Shown in pieces: positions 7,026 through 13,108 of a DNA stretch of 13,108 bases (position 1 is its first letter; each line of letters begins with the position of its first letter). A program made the translations under genes and the position numbers. The stretch is from CAZIWJ01 sp964542855 (GTDB lineage Bacteria; Bacteroidota; Bacteroidia; Cytophagales; Cyclobacteriaceae): assembly GCA_964542855.1 (NCBI GenBank), contig CAZIWJ010000082.1, forward strand, positions 1 to 13,108. Reading direction: 5' to 3'. The notes under the pieces are model-generated. The model saw only the letters and a list, made by a program, of their open reading frames with translations. It did not search any database and had not been told where the DNA came from.

Positions 7026-8006
7026 TTACCTGGTAGCCAACATGTTTGGTAGCGTGATACTGGCCCGATCATTACGAAGATCTACCGATTCAAATATCTT
7101 CAGGGAATTATTATCCAGAATGTGCAGGCCGTAATGGTAACTAAGGCTAATTTCCAGCAGATCGCACCGATCCTTGATTATATCATGTTTATTAACAATT
7201 TCCTTGATCTGTGCCACTATGCTTTCGCGGTAATTTACTTTAGCACTGAGCTTGTTGCCATCGAAAAAATTATAGTCGCTCAGTTCTGCCTTAACTACTA
7301 CTTTTTCGTTGCCCCGAAGAAGTAACTTAATATCCACATTCGGTTCGCTGGCTACTCCTTCCAGGGTTGCCACCTGGCTGCTAATGGAACGCAGGGCAGT
7401 TTGAACCTGCGGTTGGTCTATCTCTTTTAGCAACGGAAGCATGTTTAATGCGGCAAAACCAATAAGAATGGCCCGTATCAGCCGTTTTTTCTTGGGGGTT
7501 ACCTCGTTAGAAGGGGTGAAATAAAGCGCATTGGTTTTTATAACGTACGATCCTGTTACCAGGTCGTGTAATGACTGGCGGCTTTCGCGATTTGCCATGA
7601 GAAAGAATATCATAACCAGCATCAATGCATTGCCCACGAAATCGACAATACCTACACTTACTTTGTTTAAAGGCAGGCCGGCGTAAACAATATCCAGTAA
7701 AATTATGGCTGAGGCCAGAATAAGAGCGCGAAAAAAGGCTTCGGGCAGGTTGAGGTAATAGCCGCGGGCATTCACCACCCAAATATTCATAATCCTTTTG
7801 CCAATGCTCTGCCCCCTGAATAAGTTACTGTTACTGAAGGTGAAGTAAATGAGTGTAATAAAAAAACCGATTAAAACCCCGTAATTGCCGATAGCAATAA
7901 ATGTTTCCCTGAATAAGGTAAGCAGCACGAAACTGAGTACAAAACCAATAACAAACAGGTCGATAATGAGTGCAATAATGCGCGACATGATGATTGAATC
8001 TTTCAT
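7026..8006 (-). CDS. RDD-family membrane protein with uncharacterised C-terminal domain
   Basis: 326-residue integral membrane protein; RDD domains occur in transporters and proteins of mostly unknown function. The frame is open further upstream (TTG at 8070-8072, ATG at 8028-8030). I pick ATG 8004-8006 because an AAGGAG sequence lies 12 bases before it and RDD proteins usually begin just before the first 'R..A...D' motif, here 'SRIIALIIDL' (8-17). Other RDD marks: 'GQSIGKRIM' (65-73) and 'SLHDLVTGSYVI' (145-156). Membrane spans estimated at 9-32, 43-58, 92-110, 116-138 and 175-193. The basic loops 'GKR' and 'TPKKKRLIR' suggest the 133-residue C-terminal part (194-326) faces the periplasm. 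That part has no motif I recognise and is mixed alpha/beta in appearance. Transcribed divergently from the QueA-like gene. Function unknown. Confidence 0.85.
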   Translation of the reverse strand: MKDSIIMSRIIALIIDLFVIGFVLSFVLLTLFRETFIAIGNYGVLIGFFITLIYFTFSNSNLFRGQSIGKRIMNIWVVNARGYYLNLPEAFFRALILASAIILLDIVYAGLPLNKVSVGIVDFVGNALMLVMIFFLMANRESRQSLHDLVTGSYVIKTNALYFTPSNEVTPKKKRLIRAILIGFAALNMLPLLKEIDQPQVQTALRSISSQVATLEGVASEPNVDIKLLLRGNEKVVVKAELSDYNFFDGNKLSAKVNYRESIVAQIKEIVNKHDIIKDRCDLLEISLSYHYGLHILDNNSLKIFESVDLRNDRASITLPNMLATR

Positions 8007-8018
8007 GCGCCCAAAAAT

Positions 8019-8024
8019 CTCCTT
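8019..8024 (-). promoter_or_regulatory. Shine-Dalgarno sequence deciding the RDD gene start
   Basis: CTCCTT on the plus strand reads AAGGAG on the minus strand, 12 bases before ATG 8004-8006. The spacing is a little long, but no comparable sequence precedes the alternative ATG 8028-8030 or TTG 8070-8072. Strong SD sequences are uncommon in Bacteroidota, so this is supportive and not conclusive. Confidence 0.5.
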
Positions 8025-8165
8025 TAGCATAATGATTAAAATAATTAATGGTTGGAAAAGCAAAGTATTCAAAGGAGACCAGCTTGAAAGTAAACCTCAG
8101 TGGTTTGGGTGAGAGTTACCCTCATTCTGATTCTCCGCAAATGAAATTTATTAAAGTAAATCGAA

Positions 8166-8175
8166 TAATCTTTGC
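8166..8175 (+). promoter_or_regulatory. Possible -7 promoter element close to the QueA-like start codon
   Basis: TAATCTTTGC resembles the Bacteroidota -7 element TAnnTTTG with one extra base. It ends only six bases before ATG 8182. No clear -33 TTTG partner is visible at the usual distance. If it is real, transcription would begin at or next to the start codon and the mRNA would be leaderless or nearly so; no Shine-Dalgarno sequence precedes the ATG, which fits that reading. Confidence 0.25.
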
Positions 8176-8181
8176 CATTCA

Positions 8182-9408
8182 ATGACAAAAATTGATATAA
8201 CTCACATACGTTTAAACCAGTATCACTATACCCTTCCTGAGCATAAAATTGCCCAGCGGCCCCTTCAAAACAGGGATCAGGCTAAATTACTGTACTACCA
8301 ATCAGGGCGTATTACCAACAGGATCTTCTCAGAGCTCCCGGAATTACTGCCGAATACAACAACACTGTATTTTAACGATACGAAAGTAATCGCTGCCCGT
8401 TTGGTATTTTTCAAGGATTCTTTATCTCAACATAACGGGGCACGTATAGAACTACTTTTGTTAACTCCCGTTAAGCCATCATTGTTTATTGAACAGGTTA
8501 TGCAGGAAACGAATTCCTGCACCTGGGTTTGTATGATTGGTAACTTAAGGAAATGGAAAAGTAACCAGGTGCTTACCCGAAATATTGAAATAAACGGGGA
8601 AGTAGTGCAATTATCGGCTCAACTGATAAATCGCGATGAAAAAATTGTGCAATTTACCTGGAATCATACATCCGTTACCTTTGCCGAACTACTGGAACAA
8701 GCCGGAAAGATGCCTTTGCCTCCTTACATTAAAAGGGATGCCGACCCGGCCGACCGGGAAAGATACCAGACGGTTTATTCACGCAACAACGGGGCTGTAG
8801 CAGCCCCCACTGCCGGGTTGCACTTTACCAACGAAGTGGTAGATAAACTACAGGAAAAGGGAGTGGCACAGGAATTTCTCACCCTTCACGTAGGAGCAGG
8901 AACCTTTGCGCCAGTAAATCACGAATACGTGAAAGACCATCCTATGCACAACGAACAGATTATCGTATACCGGAGCAATCTAGAAGCCCTGCTAAAACAA
9001 GAACGGCTAGTTGTACCGGTAGGCACTACAGCAATGCGAACGCTCGAGAGTTTATTCTGGTACGGAAGTTTGCTAATAGAAGACCCGGAAACCCCATTTC
9101 TGATTGACAAACTGACCCCGTATCGCGTAAAACCGGGTTTTCGGGCCGATGTTTTACAGGCATTAATCAGTAAAATGGATCGCGAAAAAAGCAACGAGTT
9201 GGTGGGAAATACCGAGTTGTTAATTATGCCGGGCTATTCTTTTAAACTGTGCCAGGGGCTCATTACCAATTTTCATATGCCATCCACAACCCTGATACTA
9301 CTGGTAGCTGCGTTCGTGGGTGAAAGCTGGCGCGAAATATACCATCATGCCCTGGAAAACGATTATCGTTTTTTAAGCTACGGCGATTCCTCCTTATTAC
9401 TACCTTAG
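8182..9408 (+). CDS. QueA-family S-adenosylmethionine:tRNA ribosyltransferase-isomerase, enlarged form
   Basis: Member of the QueA family, whose known enzyme transfers and rearranges ribose from AdoMet onto 7-aminomethyl-7-deazaguanine in tRNA to make epoxyqueuosine. It has 408 residues against about 350 for E. coli QueA. Conserved blocks: 'YFNDTKVIAARL' (63-74), 'MPLPPYI' (177-183), 'RYQTVYS' (194-200), 'GAVAAPTAGLHF' (204-215), 'FLTLHVGAGTF' (232-242), 'PVGTTAMRTLES' (279-290), 'MPGYSFKL' (349-356), 'ITNFHMPSTTL' (361-371) and 'RFLSYGD' (396-402). The extra length is mainly an insertion at about 291-342, plus a longer 80-125 region. Because of this size it may be a paralogue of a standard QueA elsewhere in the genome, so no symbol is given. 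The mscS-type gene follows after 18 bases, so the two are probably co-transcribed. Family firm, substrate unproven. Confidence 0.9.
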   Translation: MTKIDITHIRLNQYHYTLPEHKIAQRPLQNRDQAKLLYYQSGRITNRIFSELPELLPNTTTLYFNDTKVIAARLVFFKDSLSQHNGARIELLLLTPVKPSLFIEQVMQETNSCTWVCMIGNLRKWKSNQVLTRNIEINGEVVQLSAQLINRDEKIVQFTWNHTSVTFAELLEQAGKMPLPPYIKRDADPADRERYQTVYSRNNGAVAAPTAGLHFTNEVVDKLQEKGVAQEFLTLHVGAGTFAPVNHEYVKDHPMHNEQIIVYRSNLEALLKQERLVVPVGTTAMRTLESLFWYGSLLIEDPETPFLIDKLTPYRVKPGFRADVLQALISKMDREKSNELVGNTELLIMPGYSFKLCQGLITNFHMPSTTLILLVAAFVGESWREIYHHALENDYRFLSYGDSSLLLP

Positions 9409-9426
9409 CATTAAAACAGCATCACT

Positions 9427-10356
9427 ATGAAAGCAATGGATTTCTTATCCGATGGTGCCGAAGAGGTTCTTCAACTAATGAAGGAAATTTTTCTAAGCAC
9501 ATTACTTACCGTAGGAAAGGAAGATTTTAACCTGATCAGAATCATGATCCTGGTTTTTGCCCTCTTCATTTTATTCTGGGGTTCGTCGCGCATTACCCGT
9601 ATCCTGGTTACCCGTATTCTGGCCCGGTATAACGTGAATATCGGTACCCGGAATTCTATCGGTGCAATTTTTCGCTACCTGATTATGGTTATCGGGTTAA
9701 TCGTTATTGTGCAATCGACAGGCGTTGACCTTACGGCCCTGGGCTTCCTGGCCGGCGCCCTGGGCGTGGGTATTGGTTTTGGCTTACAGAATATTACCGA
9801 TAACTTTATTTCCGGGTTAATTATCATATTTGAACAACCGATAAAGGTAGGCGACCGGATTCAGCTTGATGATTTGTACGGAGATGTAACTAACATATCC
9901 TCCCGCACTACTACCATTCATACCAATGATAATATATCCGTAATTGTACCTAATTCTGAGTTTGTATCTTCCCGGGTAATTAACTGGAGCCATAACGACC
10001 GACGGGTACGCTTTCAGTTTCCGGTAGGGGTATCGTACCGGGAAAACCCCGATAAAGTGAAAGAAGTGCTGCTGCGGGTGTTGAAAGATCATCCGGGAGT
10101 ACTGGATCATCCTGAACCAGATGTTTGGTTCGACCAGTTCGGTAGTAGTTCGCTGGATTTTAAATTAATGGGATGGACTTCCGACTACATCTCTCGCCCT
10201 CCGGCCCTGAAAAGCCAGTTGTATTATGAAATTTTCCGGCGTTTTGGCGAAGAAGGAATAGAAATTCCGTTTCCTCAGCGCGACATTCACATCCGTAGTG
10301 GCAAGTTACCCATCGTTCACGAGAACAATTCCCGGGTATCGAGTAATGGAAATTGA
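9427..10356 (+). CDS. Small-conductance mechanosensitive channel, MscS family
   Basis: 309-residue inner-membrane channel that opens under membrane tension and releases solutes during hypo-osmotic shock; the family forms heptamers. Hydrophobic spans lie at about 35-53 and 78-96, followed by the pore-lining TM3 at 103-133 with its Gly/Ala-packed helix 'GFLAGALGVGIGFGLQNI' and the 'FISGLIIIFEQPIKVGD' transition into the beta domain (138-190, including 'IPVPNSEF'-like 'VIVPNSEFVSSRVINWS'). The C-terminal alpha/beta part ends with the typical 'IPFPQRDIHI' (280-289) and a short hydrophilic tail. Length is near that of E. coli MscS (286). ATG 9427 is used; ATG 9436 three codons on is also possible. 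It lies 18 bases after the QueA-like gene, suggesting an operon of convenience with no obvious functional link. Confidence 0.94.
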   Translation: MKAMDFLSDGAEEVLQLMKEIFLSTLLTVGKEDFNLIRIMILVFALFILFWGSSRITRILVTRILARYNVNIGTRNSIGAIFRYLIMVIGLIVIVQSTGVDLTALGFLAGALGVGIGFGLQNITDNFISGLIIIFEQPIKVGDRIQLDDLYGDVTNISSRTTTIHTNDNISVIVPNSEFVSSRVINWSHNDRRVRFQFPVGVSYRENPDKVKEVLLRVLKDHPGVLDHPEPDVWFDQFGSSSLDFKLMGWTSDYISRPPALKSQLYYEIFRRFGEEGIEIPFPQRDIHIRSGKLPIVHENNSRVSSNGN

Positions 10357-10415
10357 GCGGTTCTTCATGTTTTTACTATCTTGCACCTTTTTAAAAGCAA
10401 CCGGGATCAATATCC

Positions 10416-12311
10416 ATGGAGTCGCAAAAATTTTTTATTATTGACTTTGACAGCACGTTTACACAGGTTGAAGGGTTAGATGTGCTTTGTGAAATAACCC
10501 TTGAAGGCGATAGCCGGAAAGAGGAGGTGCTACACCAAATTCAAACCATTACCAATGCCAGCATGGAAGGCAGGCTTACGTTTAGCGAATCGCTGGAAAG
10601 ACGCATTGCCCTGCTTCCGGCTCATCGAAAGCATATTCTCCGGCTTATCGATGCACTAAGGGAAAGGGTATCGGTTTCTTTTCGCAGAAACCGGGTGTTC
10701 TTCGAGCAGTATTCCAACCAGGTATACGTAATTTCTAATGGTTTCCGGGATTTTATCGTGCCTATTGTAACCGAGTATGGCATCCGTTCCGACCGGGTTT
10801 TTGCCAACTCTTTTACTTACGACGGCGAAGGTAAAGTGAGCGGGTACGATAAAAATAATGTGCTGGCTTCCAATAACGGTAAAGTGAAGCTGCTTCAACA
10901 GTTAAACCTTCCCGGGGAAGTGTATGTTATCGGCGACGGATACAACGACTACCAGATCAGGGAGGCAGGTCTGGCTCATAAATTTTATGCCTTCACTGAA
11001 AATATAACCCGCGATGTGGTGCTGCAACTGGCCGATACGGTAGCACCCTCGCTCGATGAAGTTTTATACCAACACAAAATGAACAAAGTATTATCATATC
11101 CCAAGAACCGCATTAAAGTATTATTGCTGGAAAATGTTCACCCCAATGCAGAAGCGCTCTTTACAAAAGAAGGGTACAGTGTGGAAGTTCATCCGGCAGG
11201 AATGGACGAGGATGAACTGGCCGAGCGCATTAAAGGAGTGTCTATTATTGGCATCCGTTCCAAAACCCGGATTACCAAAAAAGTGCTCGATAACGCCAAC
11301 CGACTGCTGGTTGTAGGCGCTTTTTGTATTGGCACCAACCAAATCGATTTGGATGAGTGCGAGCGTAAGGGTGTGGCTGTTTTCAATGCTCCATTTAGTA
11401 ATACCCGGTCGGTGGTTGAACTGGCCATAGCCGAAATTGTGATGCTTATGAGAAACCTGCCCGACAAAGTTATGATGATGCACGATGGCAAATGGGCAAA
11501 ATCAGCTAAAGGTAGCCATGAAGTGCGGGGTAAAAAGCTGGGTATTATAGGTTACGGCAATATAGGAAGCCAGCTTTCAGTACTGGCCGAAGCCATGGGT
11601 ATGGATGTGTACTTTTACGATATCGTGGAGCGGCTGGCGCTGGGAAATGCCACCAAGTGCAACTCCCTCCACGAACTGCTGGGTACAGTTGATATTGTAA
11701 CCCTGCACGTTGACGGCCGACCAAATAACCGGAATATTTTTGGGGTTGAAGAGTTTAGCCAGATGCGTGAAAACGCCATTTTCCTGAACCTGAGCCGGGG
11801 ATTTGTAGTGGATATCCCGGCACTGAAACAAAACCTGGAAGCAGGTAAACTGGCCGGGGCAGCTATTGATGTTTTCCCCGAAGAACCTAAAAGCAATAAG
11901 GATGAATTCGTTTCTGAACTTCGCGGATTGCCTAACCTGATTATGACCCCCCACATCGGCGGAAGTACCCAGGAAGCGCAGGAGAATATCGGGGAATTCG
12001 TTCCCACCCGGATTATAGACTACATCAATACCGGTTCTACCACGAACAGTGTAAACTTCCCCGGCGTACAGCTTCCCGGGCAACTGGATAAAGCACACCG
12101 GTTCCTACATATTCATCACAATAAACCAGGGGTGCTGGCCAATATTAGCCGTACGCTCGCCAGGCACGAAATTAACGTGCTGGGGCAATACCTGAAAACC
12201 ACTGAACTGATTGGTTATGTAATCGTAGATTGCGACAAAAATTACGACGATGACGTGGTGGATGAATTAAAGAGCATCGACCATACCATCCGCTTCCGTA
12301 TGCTTTACTAG
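10416..12311 (+). CDS. serA: SerB-SerA fusion: phosphoserine phosphatase plus phosphoglycerate dehydrogenase
   Basis: 631-residue two-enzyme polypeptide for serine synthesis. Residues 1-215 are a HAD-IB phosphatase of phosphoserine phosphatase type: DFDST (Asp10, Asp12), Ser107 in 'VISNGF', Lys156, and 'GDGYND' (173-178), so all four HAD motifs are present. Residues about 230-631 resemble E. coli SerA throughout: 'GAFCIGTNQID' (301-311), Rossmann 'GYGNIG' (379-384), Arg461 in 'NLSRGFVVD', Glu490 in 'DVFPEEP', His513 in 'TPHIGGSTQEAQENIG'. A C-terminal ACT domain follows (about 560-631). Its 'HIHHNKPGV' and Asn587 match E. coli serine-binding positions His344, Asn346 and Asn364, so serine feedback inhibition is likely. 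No stop, frameshift or overlap separates the halves. The aminotransferase SerC that acts between them is not in the window. ATG 10416 is 59 bases after the channel gene; a weak ATTG/TATCTTGC pair (10352-10355, 10377-10384) could be a promoter. Confidence 0.95.
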   Translation: MESQKFFIIDFDSTFTQVEGLDVLCEITLEGDSRKEEVLHQIQTITNASMEGRLTFSESLERRIALLPAHRKHILRLIDALRERVSVSFRRNRVFFEQYSNQVYVISNGFRDFIVPIVTEYGIRSDRVFANSFTYDGEGKVSGYDKNNVLASNNGKVKLLQQLNLPGEVYVIGDGYNDYQIREAGLAHKFYAFTENITRDVVLQLADTVAPSLDEVLYQHKMNKVLSYPKNRIKVLLLENVHPNAEALFTKEGYSVEVHPAGMDEDELAERIKGVSIIGIRSKTRITKKVLDNANRLLVVGAFCIGTNQIDLDECERKGVAVFNAPFSNTRSVVELAIAEIVMLMRNLPDKVMMMHDGKWAKSAKGSHEVRGKKLGIIGYGNIGSQLSVLAEAMGMDVYFYDIVERLALGNATKCNSLHELLGTVDIVTLHVDGRPNNRNIFGVEEFSQMRENAIFLNLSRGFVVDIPALKQNLEAGKLAGAAIDVFPEEPKSNKDEFVSELRGLPNLIMTPHIGGSTQEAQENIGEFVPTRIIDYINTGSTTNSVNFPGVQLPGQLDKAHRFLHIHHNKPGVLANISRTLARHEINVLGQYLKTTELIGYVIVDCDKNYDDDVVDELKSIDHTIRFRMLY

Positions 12312-12415
12312 ATTTTTATTAACATTTAATGACGTTTTCAGTTGTTATTTTAATATTACCTTCTGAAAATTAACTGAATTAAGCGCAACACTTTTTCTTA
12401 TATATAGCCCTTTTT
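12312..12415. promoter_or_regulatory. AT-rich argC upstream region with two competing inverted repeats
   Basis: A 104-base AT-rich gap. TTTTCAG (12335-12341) can pair with CTGAAAA (12363-12369), and the overlapping TTCAGTT (12337-12343) can pair instead with AACTGAA (12372-12378). The left arm cannot do both at once. The stems are only 7 bp with 21- and 28-base loops, in AT-rich sequence where chance repeats are common. No T-run terminator for serA, ARG box or Shine-Dalgarno sequence is evident. Confidence 0.3.
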
Positions 12416-13108
12416 ATGCACAAAGTTGGTATTGTTGGCGCCACTGGTTATACCGGTTCTGAACTGGTTAGAATCCTTATCCATCATCCTGAAATCGATA
12501 TTTCGCTGATTACATCGGAATCTTATGCGGGCAAGAAGTTTTCTGATATCCATCCGCAGTTTACCGGTATTAATGATACGATACTCCAACCGGCAGATGC
12601 CATTGATGATTACGACCTCGACCTGGTATTCCTGGCTCTGCCTCATGGGGTGTCGATGGAGTACGTGAAAAAATTCCGGGACAAGCCGTTTAAAATTGTA
12701 GATCTATCGGGCGATTTTCGCCTGCAAAGCCCGGATACGTACGAAGAATGGTACAAGAAAGAACATACGTACCGGGAAGGCTTTGATCAGGCTGCATTTG
12801 GTATCCCGGAATTATTCAGGGAACGAATCACCGAATCCAGGCTTGTGGCTAACCCCGGCTGCTTTCCAACTACCGCTATCCTGGGTATTGCCCCGTTGAT
12901 GAACAAAGGAATTATTCACCAAAAGCCAATCCTGGTCGATTCTAAAACCGGGGTAACCGGGGCCGGGGCCAAGCCGAAAGAAGTAACCCATTTCCCGAAT
13001 GTTAACGATAACTTTAAGGCTTACGGCCTAAAGAAACACCGGCATACTATAGAAATCCAGGAAGTGCTGAACGCCTATGCGCACACGGAGGCAGTAATAC
13101 AGTTCACC
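12416..13108 (+). CDS. argC: N-acetyl-gamma-glutamyl-phosphate reductase (3' end missing)
   Basis: Third enzyme of the acetylated arginine pathway: NADPH-dependent reduction of N-acetyl-glutamyl phosphate to the semialdehyde, in the cytoplasm. The first 231 codons are present and the frame is open to the right edge; the family runs to about 310-350 residues, so roughly a third is missing. Seen: Rossmann start 'KVGIVGATGYTGSELVRIL' (3-21), 'FLALPHGVS' (72-80), 'IVDLSGDFRL' (94-103), the catalytic Cys149 in 'ANPGCFPTTAILG', 'DSKTGVTGAGAKP' and 'KKHRHTIEI' near the right edge. ATG 12416 places the Rossmann motif right at the N-terminus as usual, and no other ATG is in frame nearby. It is 104 bases after the serine biosynthesis gene in the same direction, and may head an arginine operon continuing to the right. 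Confidence 0.96.
   Translation, partial: MHKVGIVGATGYTGSELVRILIHHPEIDISLITSESYAGKKFSDIHPQFTGINDTILQPADAIDDYDLDLVFLALPHGVSMEYVKKFRDKPFKIVDLSGDFRLQSPDTYEEWYKKEHTYREGFDQAAFGIPELFRERITESRLVANPGCFPTTAILGIAPLMNKGIIHQKPILVDSKTGVTGAGAKPKEVTHFPNVNDNFKAYGLKKHRHTIEIQEVLNAYAHTEAVIQFT

Noticed and set aside
11121..12098. Several 100-173 residue minus-strand open frames across the SerB-SerA gene
   Set aside because: They overlap a full-length, motif-complete gene on the other strand and show no domain, promoter or start signal of their own.
8182..12311. Possible new functional system of QueA-like protein, MscS channel and SerB-SerA fusion
   Set aside because: The genes are closely spaced and co-directional, but each has a well-known separate role and no shared substrate or partner is evident; co-transcription alone does not make a system.

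Overview
The window reads as an ordinary chromosomal segment of a Bacteroidota bacterium. The main evidence is a large secreted protein with a type IX secretion (T9SS) C-terminal sorting domain and the 'NLVGNPFP' motif common in such cargo. Weak or absent Shine-Dalgarno sequences and a lipoprotein gamma-glutamyltranspeptidase are consistent with this. Gene content and moderate base composition suggest a free-living aerobe of Cytophagales or a related lineage, but the exact group cannot be fixed from sequence alone. No phage, insertion sequence, CRISPR array, tRNA or rRNA was seen.

Layout: (1) 1-1718, the 3' part of a lipoprotein gamma-glutamyltranspeptidase gene (+), ending at a near-perfect bidirectional hairpin. 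(2) 1782-4595 (-), a 937-residue T9SS-exported, beta-solenoid-like surface or adhesin-type protein. It carries a very unusual 168-residue acidic linker with no basic, aromatic, proline or cysteine residue, packed with Asp-Ser/Thr-X triplets. (3) 4596-5020, a divergent intergenic region with a strong inverted repeat. (4) 5021-6910 (+), a PrpE/ACSS3-type short-chain acyl-CoA synthetase, ended by a long hairpin shared with the convergent gene. (5) 7026-8006 (-), an RDD-family membrane protein with an uncharacterised C-terminal domain. (6) 8182-12311 (+), a co-directional run: an enlarged QueA-family protein, an MscS-type mechanosensitive channel 18 bases later, and a SerB-SerA fusion 59 bases after that. 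(7) 12416 to the right edge (+), the 5' two-thirds or so of argC.

Functionally this is mostly housekeeping: glutathione and gamma-glutamyl turnover, propionate or acetate activation, tRNA modification-type chemistry, osmotic protection, and serine and arginine biosynthesis. The two items most worth following are the sequon-dense stalk of the T9SS protein, which looks like a mucin-like O-glycosylated region, and the single polypeptide carrying the first and last enzymes of phosphorylated serine synthesis. Several gene starts are moved here from upstream TTG codons to better-supported ATG codons. Nothing resembling a new multi-gene system is evident.
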